DNA from: Paracoccus sp. IB05 | Lineage (GTDB): Bacteria; Pseudomonadota; Alphaproteobacteria; Rhodobacterales; Rhodobacteraceae | NCBI RefSeq assembly: GCF_016405985.1 | Contig: NZ_JAEFCF010000016.1 | Location: 1-64,000 of the forward strand | DNA: 64,000 bases | Direction of reading: 5' to 3' | Shown here: in pieces, positions 27,155-35,812 of the stretch | Position numbering within the stretch: position 1 is the first letter of the stretch | Layout: each line of letters begins with the position of its first letter | Notes under the pieces: generated by a model | Databases searched by the model: none | What the model saw: the letters and a program-made list of their open reading frames with translations, nothing else | Told to the model about the DNA's origin: nothing | Program-made: the position numbers and the translations under genes

Positions 27155-27865
27155 ATGTCAGGGAAGACGCTTGGCCCACAATTATCTTCTGCGGCGCAGC
27201 ACCCGCGGGAGAAGCATGTGTCGCAACCGCTCGGGGATGAGATCTACGATGCCTTGCTGGGAGATCTGATCTCGCTTCGGATCCCGCCGGGCGAAAGGCT
27301 CTCGGTCGATGCGCTGGCGCGTCATTTCGGCGTGTCGCAAACGCCGATCCGGGCGGCGTTGATCCGGCTGGAATCCGAAGGGCTTGTGCAGCAGAAATTC
27401 AATTCCGGCTTTTCCGCCGCCCCCCTGCCCGAGGGCAGCCATTTTCGCGATGTCTATGCCTTTCGCCGCATGATCGAGCCCGAACTGGCGGCGCTGGCGG
27501 CAGAGAAGGCAACCGCCGAAGACATCGCCGCCCTCGAAGCGCTTTGCGCCGAGATGAGCCGCATCGCTGCCGAAAGCCGGCCCGACAATTTCGGCAGTTT
27601 TGCCGAGCGCGACAATGCCTTCCACGCCCGGATCGCCCGGATCGCCGGCAACCAGGTCGCCGCCGAGGCGCTGGCGCGGCTCTATATCCATTCGAATCTG
27701 TTCCGCCTGCGCTACCACGCGACGATCACCACAAGCGCCGTCAGCGAACATATGGACTTGCTGGAGGCTCTCAGAAACAAGGACGCCGCAGCCGCGAGGG
27801 AAACCATGGCGCGCCACCTTGGCCATTCGAAAGACCGGGTCGAGCCGTTCTTTATCGAAAGCTGA
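27155..27865 (+). CDS. GntR-family (FadR/FCD) transcriptional regulator
   Basis: A 236-residue regulator. The start at 27155 has GGAGGAG upstream. The winged helix-turn-helix occupies about 28-92: LGDEIYDALLGDLISLRIPPGERLSVDALARHFGVSQTPIRAALIRLESEGLV, the usual GntR signature with the SQTPIRxALxRLExEGLV recognition region. An all-helical FCD effector domain follows (FRRMIEPELAALAAEKA; RDNAFHARIARIAGN; HMDLLEALRNKDAAAARETMARHL) with the His positions that often bind metal and a carboxylate ligand. It is transcribed away from dctP and followed by two catabolic genes. It probably represses the TRAP cluster until a pathway acid binds. Confidence 0.9.
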   Translation: MSGKTLGPQLSSAAQHPREKHVSQPLGDEIYDALLGDLISLRIPPGERLSVDALARHFGVSQTPIRAALIRLESEGLVQQKFNSGFSAAPLPEGSHFRDVYAFRRMIEPELAALAAEKATAEDIAALEALCAEMSRIAAESRPDNFGSFAERDNAFHARIARIAGNQVAAEALARLYIHSNLFRLRYHATITTSAVSEHMDLLEALRNKDAAAARETMARHLGHSKDRVEPFFIES

Positions 27866-27930
27866 AACCCGTCTGAAATCAGATACCTACGAGGCGCATT
27901 GCCGCCTCTTGTCAGATATGGAGGAAAATC

Positions 27931-29391
27931 ATGGCACTTGATCAACTGATGTGGATCGATTCCACGAAAGTGTTCGTAAACGGCGCATGGATCACGCCCG
28001 CGGGCGCTGAGACGATCCCGGTCGAGAACCCTTCGACCGGCGAAGTGATCGGTCAGATCGGACGCGGCACCGTGGCCGAGGTCGATGCCGCCGTCGCCGC
28101 CGCGCGCGGCGCGCTGAATGGCGAATGGGGCAAGCTGACCGCGACGCAGCGCGGCCGGATCCTGATGAAAATGTCGGCGCTGGTGCTGGAACGCGCCGAA
28201 GAGCTCGCGATGATCGAGACGCTGGATGTCGGCAAACCGCTGAACCAGTCGCGCAATGATTCCATCGCGCTCGCCCGCTATCTCGAATTCTACGCCGGTG
28301 CCGCCGACAAGCTGATGGGCACCACGATCCCCTATCAGGAAGGCTTCACCGTCTACACTTTGCGTGAACCGCATGGCGTTTGCGGCATCATCATCCCGTG
28401 GAATTACCCGATGCAGATCCTCGGGCGTGGTGTCGGTGCGGCGCTCGCCGCCGGGAACACGGTTGTGCTGAAGCCGGCAGAGGATGCCTCGCTTTCGTCC
28501 CTGGCGGTTGCCGCCATCGCGGCAGAGGCCGGCGTTCCGGCAGGCGTGATCAACGTGGTCACCGGCTATGGCCATGACGTAGGCGCGCATCTGTCCTCGC
28601 ATCCGGGCATCAACCATGTCTCCTTCACCGGCTCGGTCGGGACGGGCGTGCGCATCCAGGAAGCGGCGGCGAAGAATGTCGTGCCAGTCACGCTGGAGCT
28701 GGGTGGTAAATCGCCGCATATCGTGTTCGACGATGTCGATCTGGAAAAAGCGATGCCGGTTCTGGTCGGCGCCTGTATGCAAAATGCGGGCCAGACCTGC
28801 TCGGCGGCTTCGCGGGTGCTGGTGCAGAAGGGCATCTATGAAGAGGTGAAGGCCCGCATGATCGCGATCTATGAGGGTCTGACGGTCGGCCCGGCGATTG
28901 AAAGCCACAATCTCGGCCCTGTCGTCTCGAAGAAACAGCATCAGATCGTCCAGGGCTTTATTGACCGGGGCCGCGCCGAACTGACCACCGCAGCCCAGGG
29001 CAAGCTGCATGCGGACGCACCGGCGGGCGGCAATTACATCCTGCCGACGCTCTTCTCGGAAGTCTCGCCCGACCACGCCCTGGCCCAGCAGGAGATTTTC
29101 GGGCCGGTGCAGGTTCTGATCCCCTTCGAGGATGAGGCCGAAGCCATCGCCATCGCCAATGGCACCGATTATGGCCTCGTGACCGGGATCTGGACCCAGG
29201 ACGGCTCGCGTCAGCTGCGCATGGCGCAAAAGATCCATTCCGGCCAGGTTTTCATCAACAATTACGGTGCAGGCGGCGGGATCGAGCTTCCCTTTGGCGG
29301 TGTCGGCAAATCCGGCCATGGCCGCGAAAAGGGCTTCGAGGCGCTGAACGGCTTCACCCATATCAAGACCGTCACCATCAGCCACGGCTGA
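27931..29391 (+). CDS. Aldehyde dehydrogenase family protein
   Basis: A 486-residue NAD-dependent aldehyde dehydrogenase preceded by a GGAGGAAAA site. Motifs are IIPWNYPMQILGRGVGAALAAGN, FTGSVGTGVRIQEAA, the general base in VTLELGGKSPHIVFDDVDL, the nucleophile in MQNAGQTCSAASRVLVQ and the C-terminal FGGVGKSGHGREKGFEAL. The pattern is closest to betaine/4-aminobutyraldehyde-type enzymes rather than GabD. It differs clearly from the other aldehyde dehydrogenase of this cluster, so the pathway may have two distinct aldehyde intermediates. It follows the GntR gene on the same strand. Confidence 0.88.
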   Translation: MALDQLMWIDSTKVFVNGAWITPAGAETIPVENPSTGEVIGQIGRGTVAEVDAAVAAARGALNGEWGKLTATQRGRILMKMSALVLERAEELAMIETLDVGKPLNQSRNDSIALARYLEFYAGAADKLMGTTIPYQEGFTVYTLREPHGVCGIIIPWNYPMQILGRGVGAALAAGNTVVLKPAEDASLSSLAVAAIAAEAGVPAGVINVVTGYGHDVGAHLSSHPGINHVSFTGSVGTGVRIQEAAAKNVVPVTLELGGKSPHIVFDDVDLEKAMPVLVGACMQNAGQTCSAASRVLVQKGIYEEVKARMIAIYEGLTVGPAIESHNLGPVVSKKQHQIVQGFIDRGRAELTTAAQGKLHADAPAGGNYILPTLFSEVSPDHALAQQEIFGPVQVLIPFEDEAEAIAIANGTDYGLVTGIWTQDGSRQLRMAQKIHSGQVFINNYGAGGGIELPFGGVGKSGHGREKGFEALNGFTHIKTVTISHG

Positions 29392-29509
29392 AGACTGTCC
29401 CCGCGGGCGCGTGAGAGGGCGCGCCCGCCCCGTTTCATATCGCAACGGCCAGCCCCCTGCTGCGGCGGGTCGGTCCGCTGTTGGCGTGGACCCGCTGGAG
29501 GAGATCACC

Positions 29510-30337
29510 ATGACCAGAATAGCCCTGTTCGGCGCGGGCGGCAAAATGGGCACCCGCCTGACCCGCAATCTGCTGAAAACCGACTTCGACGTGGCCCATG
29601 TCGAACTGTCACCCGAGGGCCAGCAGCGCCTGAAGGATGACTTCGCGGTCACCTGTGTCGCGCCGGATGAGGCCGTCACCGGTGCTGACGTGGTGGTGCT
29701 GGCGGTGCCCGATGCCGTGATCGGCAAGGTCGCCGGGCTGGTGGTGCCAAAGCTCGCCTCTGGCACCGTGGTGATCTGCCTCGACCCCGCAGCACCTCAT
29801 GCCGGCCACCTGCCGCCGCGCGACGATATCGCCTATTTTGTCACCCATCCCTGCCATCCGGGCCTCTTCCGCAATGAAGAGACCGAGGCCGGCCGGCGCG
29901 ATTTCTTTGGCGGTGTTGCGGCGCCGCAGGGCATCGTCAACGCGCTGATGCAGGGCAGCGAGGCGCAATATGCGCTAGGCGATGCGGTCGCCCGCGCGAT
30001 CTTTGCCCCGGTGGCGCGCAGCCACCGCGTGACCGTCGAACATATGGCCTATCTGGAGCCTGGGCTGACCGAAACCGTCTGCGCCTCGCTGGTCACCGTG
30101 CTTCGCGAAGCGATGGAAGAGGTGATCCGGCGTGGCATCGACCGCGACTGCGCCCGCGAATTCCTGCTTGGCCATATGAGCGTGCTGACCGCTGTGATGT
30201 TCGACGAGATCCCCGGAAAGTTCTCGGAGGCCTGCGAGAAGGCCATTGAATTCGGGCGTCCGATGCTGATGCGCGACGACTGGAAGAAAGTGTTCGAGCC
30301 CGAGGAAATCCGCGCCAGCATCGTGCGGATCACCTGA
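29510..30337 (+). CDS. Rossmann-fold dehydrogenase with phosphogluconate-dehydrogenase-like C-terminal domain
   Basis: A 275-residue protein with a start at 29510 after GGAGGAG. It begins TRIALFGAGGKMGTRLTRNLL, an NAD(P)-binding motif. ADVVVLAVPDAVIGKVAG follows, and the later THPCHPGLFRNEETEAGRRDFFGG carries His/Glu residues likely to lie at the active site. The helical C-terminus (VEHMAYLEPGLTETVCASLVTVLREAMEEV) resembles 6-phosphogluconate dehydrogenase C-terminal domains. Some relatives are D-apionate oxidoisomerases acting on branched sugar acids, but I cannot confirm that substrate and none of the usual apionate partners is present. It is the last gene of the GntR-led operon and is followed by a strong hairpin. 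Confidence 0.7.
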   Translation: MTRIALFGAGGKMGTRLTRNLLKTDFDVAHVELSPEGQQRLKDDFAVTCVAPDEAVTGADVVVLAVPDAVIGKVAGLVVPKLASGTVVICLDPAAPHAGHLPPRDDIAYFVTHPCHPGLFRNEETEAGRRDFFGGVAAPQGIVNALMQGSEAQYALGDAVARAIFAPVARSHRVTVEHMAYLEPGLTETVCASLVTVLREAMEEVIRRGIDRDCAREFLLGHMSVLTAVMFDEIPGKFSEACEKAIEFGRPMLMRDDWKKVFEPEEIRASIVRIT

Positions 30338-30352
30338 ACAACCAGACGAGGC

Positions 30353-30375
30353 GGAGACCGGTTTCCCCGGTCTCC
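30353..30375. terminator. Bidirectional hairpin between convergent operons
   Basis: GGAGACCGG (30353-30361) and CCGGTCTCC (30367-30375) form a perfect 9-bp stem with a 5-base loop. It lies 15 bases after the stop of the plus-strand gene and 65 bases beyond the stop of the minus-strand monooxygenase gene. Position between convergent transcription units supports a shared terminator, although no long T-run is present. Confidence 0.65.
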
Positions 30376-30439
30376 CTCTCCCGGCACTGTGCCCGCGGCG
30401 ACAATAATCCGGTGCCCTGGCGCGAGGCCCCGGGCAGGG

Positions 30440-31573
30440 TCAGGTGCCGGTCGGGACCGACATCGCCACGCGCAGGAATTGGCTGCGCAGCCATGTATCC
30501 GCCATGCCCGCCGCCACCACCCGGTCGCGCACCTCATCCGGCAGGGTCGAGACCTCGCCATAGATGCAGGACCATTTCTGGCAATGCTCGGCCAGCGGGC
30601 GCTCAGCCGCCTCCCAGCGGGCCAGGGCATCGGGAATGTCACGCCGGTCGCTGACCCCTTCCAGATGCACCGCCAGCGCCAGGGCGCTTTGCATGGCCAT
30701 CCCGCCGCCCTGGCCCAGATTGGGCGGCTGCGCATGGGCCGCATCCCCGATGATCGCCGCGCGCCCCGAGGACCAGGACTTCACCTTAACGATGCTATAG
30801 GGGCTCCATGCCAGGGTCTCGGTGATCCGGTCGATCAGATGCGCCCAATGCGGGAACGACGCCGACCAGCTTGCCCTGTCAAGCGGCACCTGCTTGCCGC
30901 TTTCATCCCCGGCCTGGCAGGTCAGCGCCAGATAGATCTCGCTTTCATTGATCGGCGTGATCAGGAAGCGGCGCTCGCCGTTCCAGCATTCGAGATATTT
31001 GCGCGCGCCGCCCGGGCCCAGATCGGCCTGAGTGCCCGGGATGATCGCGCGCAGCGCCCCTTCCGGGGTCAGCTCATGCGAGGCTTCGAGGCCAAGACTG
31101 CGCCGGACGCCCGACCAGATCCCGTCGGCGCCCACCACCAGATCCGCGCTCGCACCGTCACCGCCCGGAAACTGCACCTCGCCCGAGGCCGTGGCGGAAA
31201 GCACCTCGCAGCCGGTGCGGATCTTCACCCCCGCCCGAAGCGCCGCGTCGCGCAGCGCATTCATCAGACCCGAGCGGGCAATCGTGTAAAGACGGATATG
31301 CGGCGGGAACGCCCCGTCATCAATCACCTCATTGGCGGCATTGCGCTGTTCCATCGCAAAGCCCCGGAAGGCCCGCGCATCAAGCGCCTGAGCCCCGAGC
31401 GCATCGAGAATCCGCAAACCATTTTCCCAGATATAGATCCCCGATCCCGAGGCCCGCAGCTCTGGCATCCTTTCGCACAGCGTTACCTGCCAGCCGCGCT
31501 GTGCCAGCGCGGTCGCTGCCGTCAGCCCGCCAAAGCCGCCACCCGCCACAAGAGCAGTCAGTTGAGAGGTCAT
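30440..31573 (-). CDS. FAD-dependent aromatic-ring monooxygenase (group A flavoprotein)
   Basis: A 377-residue single-component flavin hydroxylase. It has the dinucleotide motif VAGGGFGGLTAATALAQRG at 9-27, the DG motif ADLVVGADGIWSGVRRSL near 145-160 and the GD motif AAIIGDAAHAQPPNLGQGG near 290-305. This is the salicylate/6-hydroxynicotinate hydroxylase superfamily, which also contains PqsH and AqdB, enzymes that 3-hydroxylate 4-quinolones. It is the last gene of the livJHMGF operon, 104 bases after the HOD/QDO-type dioxygenase gene. Known pairs of this kind hydroxylate an N-heteroaromatic ring and then open it with loss of CO. The pairing here is seen in the gene order; the substrate is inferred. 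Confidence 0.85.
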   Translation of the reverse strand: MTSQLTALVAGGGFGGLTAATALAQRGWQVTLCERMPELRASGSGIYIWENGLRILDALGAQALDARAFRGFAMEQRNAANEVIDDGAFPPHIRLYTIARSGLMNALRDAALRAGVKIRTGCEVLSATASGEVQFPGGDGASADLVVGADGIWSGVRRSLGLEASHELTPEGALRAIIPGTQADLGPGGARKYLECWNGERRFLITPINESEIYLALTCQAGDESGKQVPLDRASWSASFPHWAHLIDRITETLAWSPYSIVKVKSWSSGRAAIIGDAAHAQPPNLGQGGGMAMQSALALAVHLEGVSDRRDIPDALARWEAAERPLAEHCQKWSCIYGEVSTLPDEVRDRVVAAGMADTWLRSQFLRVAMSVPTGT

Positions 31574-31677
31574 TCGTTCAGTCCTTGATTGGCGGATGAC
31601 AGCGCCCCCCGGTCGCAGCCCCGAACGGGGCTGCGGGGGCGTTTCCGCGCCGGTTGTGGGTTACAGAAGTGGCAGTC

Positions 31678-32475
31678 TCAGTCGCGGTAAAAACCCGCGA
31701 TGGCCGCCGCGACCGGAACCGGGCTTTCGAGCGTCGGGAAATGGGTCTGGCCCGGAATATGGGTCGGAATGAACCAGGGATGGCCGTTTGCGGCATAGTC
31801 CGCCTGGAACTTGCGGTATTCCTCGCCAAGCGGCTGCGAATAGATATGCATGATCGCGGGATGCGCGGCGAGCGCCTCCATCCGCTTCAGCGGGCTGCCC
31901 CATTTGCGGTAGGATTTCTCGATCTCGCGGCAGGCCCGGATCCACATCTCGCCCCTGAACCAGGTCATCTCATTCTGAATATGGTTGATCACATCGGCAT
32001 TGTCGGTCGCCGCGATCCATTCATCGAAAAAGCTCTTGCGGCCGATATGGAACTTCTCGGGGTCCTGGCCTTCGCGCAGCTGCTGCCAGAAACCGTCATG
32101 CGGTTCCATCAGCCAGTCGATCACCACGGTGCGCGGCAGGACATCAGGGCCGAACCGGTCGCAAAGCCCGATATTCACCCAGCATCCATGCGAGGTGGAC
32201 ACAAGGCGGAAATCCTTCAGATCCAGGGCTTTGATGAAGGCCCCGACATCATCGACCAGGTCATCGCCGGTGAAATCGCCCTGCAGGGTCTGGTCGGCGT
32301 CATGGCCACGATAATTCGGGGCGATGACGTGGAAATCGCGCGCCAGTTCCGGGATCAGTGTCTTGAAGAGACGGTCATCCTGCGCCCAGCCAGACAGCAG
32401 CAGGATGGTGCGTTTCGCAGGGTCCCCCGCCTCGACATAGCTCATCGGATGATTGTTTATGGTGATGCTTTTCAT
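31678..32475 (-). CDS. Cofactor-independent HOD/QDO-type 2,4-dioxygenase (alpha/beta-hydrolase fold)
   Basis: A 265-residue protein; ATG 32475 has AAGGAGA upstream. The fold residues are S95 in STSHGCWV, D120 in VIDWLM and H245 in GQTHFP. The whole central part recalls 1H-3-hydroxy-4-oxoquinaldine 2,4-dioxygenase (HOD) and its relatives: an aligned DWLM, DPE..., FDEW (W153), EM...W.R..REIE..Y...GSP, HIYSQP..EEY, HPWF and THFP. These enzymes need no metal or flavin; they cleave a 3-hydroxy-4-quinolone with O2, giving N-acylanthranilate and CO. Two HOD active-site positions differ: the GWCH segment is GWAQ (Q32), and the residue before the nucleophile is T94 rather than His. An altered substrate is therefore likely. 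A plain hydrolase is the alternative. Confidence 0.8.
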   Translation of the reverse strand: MKSITINNHPMSYVEAGDPAKRTILLLSGWAQDDRLFKTLIPELARDFHVIAPNYRGHDADQTLQGDFTGDDLVDDVGAFIKALDLKDFRLVSTSHGCWVNIGLCDRFGPDVLPRTVVIDWLMEPHDGFWQQLREGQDPEKFHIGRKSFFDEWIAATDNADVINHIQNEMTWFRGEMWIRACREIEKSYRKWGSPLKRMEALAAHPAIMHIYSQPLGEEYRKFQADYAANGHPWFIPTHIPGQTHFPTLESPVPVAAAIAGFYRD

Positions 32476-32500
32476 ATCCGTCTCCTTTTTCGTGCTGTGT

Positions 32501-33247
32501 TCAGCGGCCCATATAAAGGCGCTGAACCTCGTCATTCCCCGCGAGGTCAGCGCCGGTTCCCTGCAGGTGGATGGATCCGTTCTCGATCAGATAGGCGTAG
32601 TCGCAGGCCCCGAGCGCGAGGTGCGAATTCTGTTCCGACAGAAGGATGGTAAAGCCCGCCTGGCGCAGTTCTGCGATCACCTCGAAAACGCGGGCGACCA
32701 TGATCGGCGCAAGGCCCAGCGTCGGCTCATCCAGCAGGATCAGCCTCGGCTGCGACATCAGCCCGCGCCCGAGCGCCAGCATCTGCTGCTCGCCCCCGGA
32801 CATCGACCCTGCCACCTGGTTTCTGCGTTCTGCCAGTCGCGGGAAACGCTCGTAGATTTCCGCAAGCGTCTGGTCCGCCTTGCTGCGGGCATGCGGCACC
32901 ACGGCCCCAAGGCGCAGGTTTTGCTCGACCGAAAGCCGCGCGAAGATCAGCCGGCCTTCGGGCACCAGCGCGATGCCGCTTTCGACCCGCTGATACGAGG
33001 GCATTGCAAGAATGTCGCGCCCGTCAAACCGGATCTGCCCCGAGCGCGCCGGGATCATCCCGGCAATCGCCTTCATCAGCGTGGTCTTGCCGGCACCATT
33101 GGGGCCAACCAGCGCGGTGACCGTGCCTGCAGCGATGGACAGGGAGATTCCGCGCAGGATCTGCACCCTGCCATAGCCGGCCTCAAGCTTTTCGACCGAC
33201 AAAAGCGGCCGGGGTTCAGAAACCGCTGCAAGAGAGGGAGATATCAT
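32501..33247 (-). CDS. livF: Branched-chain-amino-acid-type ABC transporter ATPase (LivF)
   Basis: A 248-residue ATPase. The Walker A GPNGAGKTT is near residue 50, the signature is SMSGGEQQMLALGRGL, and the Walker B LILLDEPTLGLAP is followed by the family SEQNSHLAL switch region. VPEGRLIFARLSVEQNL is typical of LivF. It overlaps livG by ATGA and stands 25 bases from the dioxygenase gene, which places transport and ring cleavage in one transcript. Confidence 0.93.
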   Translation of the reverse strand: MISPSLAAVSEPRPLLSVEKLEAGYGRVQILRGISLSIAAGTVTALVGPNGAGKTTLMKAIAGMIPARSGQIRFDGRDILAMPSYQRVESGIALVPEGRLIFARLSVEQNLRLGAVVPHARSKADQTLAEIYERFPRLAERRNQVAGSMSGGEQQMLALGRGLMSQPRLILLDEPTLGLAPIMVARVFEVIAELRQAGFTILLSEQNSHLALGACDYAYLIENGSIHLQGTGADLAGNDEVQRLYMGR

Positions 33248-33963
33248 CCGAAATACGCCTTCAGCACGTCTTTATTGCGCGAAATCTCATCGGGTACGCC
33301 AAGCGCGACCATGCGCCCGCGATCCATGGCGAGGACGCGGTCCGACAGGGTCATCAGCGCACTCATCACATGTTCCACGAGGATGAAGGTCAGCTTGCGG
33401 TCGTGACGCAAACCCCTGAGCGTCGCGATCATCTCGTCAACCTCGGGAGGGGTGAGGCCGGCCATGACCTCGTCCAGGAGGATAGCCCCGGCCCCGGTCG
33501 AAAGCGCCCGGGCGATCTCAAGCCGCTTCTGGCCTGACAGGGTCAGCTCGGAGGCAGGCCGGTCTTTCTGGGCGCCCAGCCCCACCGCCTCCAGCGCGAC
33601 AGCCGCCGCCTCGGTCGCCCCTTTGCGGGAGGGCGGGCTGTCCGACCCGTAAAGTGCCGAGATCGTGGCGTTTTCCAGGGCCGTGACCCCGCCAAAAGGC
33701 CGCACGATCTGGAAGGTGCGGGAAATGCCACGACGGCAGATCCGGTCCGGGCGCAGGCCGGTGATGCATTCACCGCGCAGCAGAACCTGGCCCGATCCTG
33801 GCCGGATCTGCCCCGCAATCACCGCAAAAAGCGTGGTCTTGCCGGCCCCGTTCGCGCCCATCAACCCGAAGATCTCGCCCTCTTCGACGCTGAAGGTGAT
33901 CTGATCCAGCGCCCTGATCCCGCCGAAGGATTTCGAGATATCCCGGATCTCAAGCAGTGCCAT
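33244..33963 (-). CDS. livG: Branched-chain-amino-acid-type ABC transporter ATPase (LivG)
   Basis: A 239-residue ATPase starting MALLEIRDISKSFGGIRALD; ATG 33963 is preferred to the longer frame because that position matches the family N-terminus. The Walker A is GANGAGKTT, and CRRGISRTFQIVRPFGGVTALEN is a LivG hallmark. The signature SELTLSGQKRLEIARAL is the slightly unusual LSGxQKRLEIARAL form normal for LivG. The Walker B ILLDEVMAGL precedes LVEHVMSALMTLSDR. It works with LivF on the LivHM membrane pair. It overlaps livM by 14 bases and livF by 4. Confidence 0.93.
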   Translation of the reverse strand: MALLEIRDISKSFGGIRALDQITFSVEEGEIFGLMGANGAGKTTLFAVIAGQIRPGSGQVLLRGECITGLRPDRICRRGISRTFQIVRPFGGVTALENATISALYGSDSPPSRKGATEAAAVALEAVGLGAQKDRPASELTLSGQKRLEIARALSTGAGAILLDEVMAGLTPPEVDEMIATLRGLRHDRKLTFILVEHVMSALMTLSDRVLAMDRGRMVALGVPDEISRNKDVLKAYFG

Positions 33964-34909
33964 GGCCGGCCACCTTTCCTGATTTGTCGCCAGAGGCGAA
34001 AAGGCGCGACACCATTCCGGCCAGCCCCCGGGGTGCAAAGAGAATGAAGGCGATCAGCAGCGCGCCAAGCGCGATCATGTAAAGCTGCGGCAGACGCAGC
34101 CAGAGCACCTCGGACAGCAAGACAAAGGCAATCGCGCCGAGGAATGGCCCGCGCGGCGAGCGCAATCCACCGACAATCGCCATGGTGACGGTGGTGAATG
34201 ACAGCACCGGATCAAAGGCCTGGGCGGCGTCGAAATAGGACGAGCGCAGCGTCAGAAGACCGCCGATCATTCCGGGGATCACTGCGGACAGCACCAGAGC
34301 AATCGTCTTGAGCCGCGCCACCGGCACGCCGACGGCCTCGGCGGCCTCTTCGTTTTCGCGCACCGCCACCAGCCCGGCCCCAAGGCGCGATCGGGACAGA
34401 AGCCAGGCCGCCGCCACGGCAATCACCGCAAGCGCCAGCATCACCCAGTAAAGCACGGCCAGCGAGGGCGCGTTGAAGATCAGCCGGCTGAACTGGCCCA
34501 TCGAGGTCTCGGCCTGCATGACGATGGCCTTGGCAAGCTCGGCAAGGCCAAAGGTCAGGATGACGAAATAGGGCCCGCGCACCCGCATGACCGGCAACCC
34601 GATCAGCAGCGCCGCCAGCCCGGCCATTGCTCCGCCGAAAATCAGCGATATCGCAATGCCCATCACCGGCAAAGCAAGCACCATCGCATAGGCGCCGATG
34701 CCGCAAAACACCGCGTGACCCAGAGAAATATAGCCGGTGGTGGCGCTGAGCAGCGACCAGGATTGCACCATGGCCAGCCACATGGCGAGCGTGAAGCCAA
34801 CGCCCAGCATGTAGTCGCCGGCCCAGAGCGGAAGCGACAGCGCGAAAAGCAGCACCAGGCCGGCCAGCGGCAGATCATAGGAATATCGTTTCATCTGAGC
34901 CATGTTCAT
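33950..34909 (-). CDS. livM: Branched-chain-amino-acid-type ABC transporter permease (LivM)
   Basis: A 319-residue membrane protein. ATG 34909 overlaps the livH stop (ATGA); the open frame upstream of it is only the out-of-frame shadow of livH. About nine hydrophobic segments are visible. The LivM signature is YISLGHAVFCGIGAYAMVLA, followed by LRGPYF-like VRGPYFVILTFGLAELAKAI, and VRENEEAAEAVGVPVARLKTIALVLSA is the cytoplasmic EAA-like loop contacting the ATPases. It forms the pore with LivH. Confidence 0.93.
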   Translation of the reverse strand: MNMAQMKRYSYDLPLAGLVLLFALSLPLWAGDYMLGVGFTLAMWLAMVQSWSLLSATTGYISLGHAVFCGIGAYAMVLALPVMGIAISLIFGGAMAGLAALLIGLPVMRVRGPYFVILTFGLAELAKAIVMQAETSMGQFSRLIFNAPSLAVLYWVMLALAVIAVAAAWLLSRSRLGAGLVAVRENEEAAEAVGVPVARLKTIALVLSAVIPGMIGGLLTLRSSYFDAAQAFDPVLSFTTVTMAIVGGLRSPRGPFLGAIAFVLLSEVLWLRLPQLYMIALGALLIAFILFAPRGLAGMVSRLFASGDKSGKVAGHGTA

Positions 34910-35784
34910 CTGACCTGGATCGCCTTTCCGAAAAGGCCTTGCGGGCGCAGCAGCAGCACCGTGACGAAAAGCCCGTAGATGAGAATGGACCGGTAGGTGG
35001 CCGAGGTCAGTGCGATGCCGAAGGTCTCGACAAAGCCGAGCACGAAGCCCGCAACGATCCCGGCAAAGATGTTCCCCAGCCCGCCCAGAACGATCACCAC
35101 AAAGGCAGCGATGGTCAGCGGAAAGCCCATGAAGGGCGTGATCTGTTCGGTCATCGAGACCAGCACACCCGCCACACCCGCGATCGCGAAACCAAGCGCA
35201 ATGGTGATGCCCTGCACGCGATCGACATTGACGCCGACGATCCCGGCAGCCTCGCGCCGCTCGATCACAGCGCGCAGGCTCCAGCCAAAGGCATGAAAGC
35301 GCAGCACAAGCAGCACCCCCAGACAGATCGCAAGCGCGGTGCCCAGCATCAGAAGACGGTTGCCCGAGGCCATGACCGGCCCGATCCGCCAGACCTCGCC
35401 CATATAGCTGTAGCCGCGCGCGGTCGAGGTGAAGCCAAGCGCCATCACATTTTGCAAGATGACCGAGACGCCGTAGAACAGGATCAGCGAATTGGCCTCC
35501 AGCCGCTGTGCGGTTTCGGGTGTCGCAAACAGTCGTCTGAAGATCCCGGCATAAAGCGCCCAGCCCATCGCGGCACATAGCCCTGCGGCAAGGACCATCG
35601 AAACCGGCGGTGCCAGCCCGAAGGTGGAAAAGGCGACAAAGGCCACATAGGCGCCGATCATCGCGAGATCGCCATGGGCGATGTTCAAAAGCCGCAGCGT
35701 GCCGTAGACGAGGTTCAGCCCCAGAGCGACAAGCGCATAGAGCGCACCCGAACAGAGCGCGGCAAAAAACAGTTGAGCCGCCAT
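34906..35784 (-). CDS. livH: Branched-chain-amino-acid-type ABC transporter permease (LivH)
   Basis: A 292-residue membrane protein. LFFAALCSGALYALVALGLNLVYGTLRLLNIAHGDLAMIGAY is the standard LivH N-terminus. The cytoplasmic loop RAVIERREAAGIVGVNVDRVQGITIALG carries the EAA-like coupling helix, and VVIVLGGLGNIFAGIVAGFVLG is the conserved late segment. It is separated from the binding-protein gene livJ by 71 bases containing a strong hairpin, and it overlaps livM. Confidence 0.93.
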   Translation of the reverse strand: MAAQLFFAALCSGALYALVALGLNLVYGTLRLLNIAHGDLAMIGAYVAFVAFSTFGLAPPVSMVLAAGLCAAMGWALYAGIFRRLFATPETAQRLEANSLILFYGVSVILQNVMALGFTSTARGYSYMGEVWRIGPVMASGNRLLMLGTALAICLGVLLVLRFHAFGWSLRAVIERREAAGIVGVNVDRVQGITIALGFAIAGVAGVLVSMTEQITPFMGFPLTIAAFVVIVLGGLGNIFAGIVAGFVLGFVETFGIALTSATYRSILIYGLFVTVLLLRPQGLFGKAIQVR

Positions 35785-35812
35785 CGGCCCCCCCTTTTCG
35801 GATCTGAGAAGA

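Noticed and set aside
27712-29766. A 684-codon minus-strand frame opposite the aldehyde dehydrogenase
   Set aside because: The plus-strand enzyme is complete; the antisense translation has no recognisable domain.
31678-32475. Plain haloalkane dehalogenase or esterase annotation for the alpha/beta-hydrolase
   Set aside because: The DWLM, FDEW, HIYSQP..EEY, HPWF and THFP segments follow HOD/QDO rather than general hydrolases, and the neighbour is an aromatic hydroxylase. It is kept as the alternative only.
33950-35579. A 542-residue LivM with a long N-terminal extension
   Set aside because: The extension is livH read in another frame. The family N-terminus and an ATGA overlap place the start at 34909.
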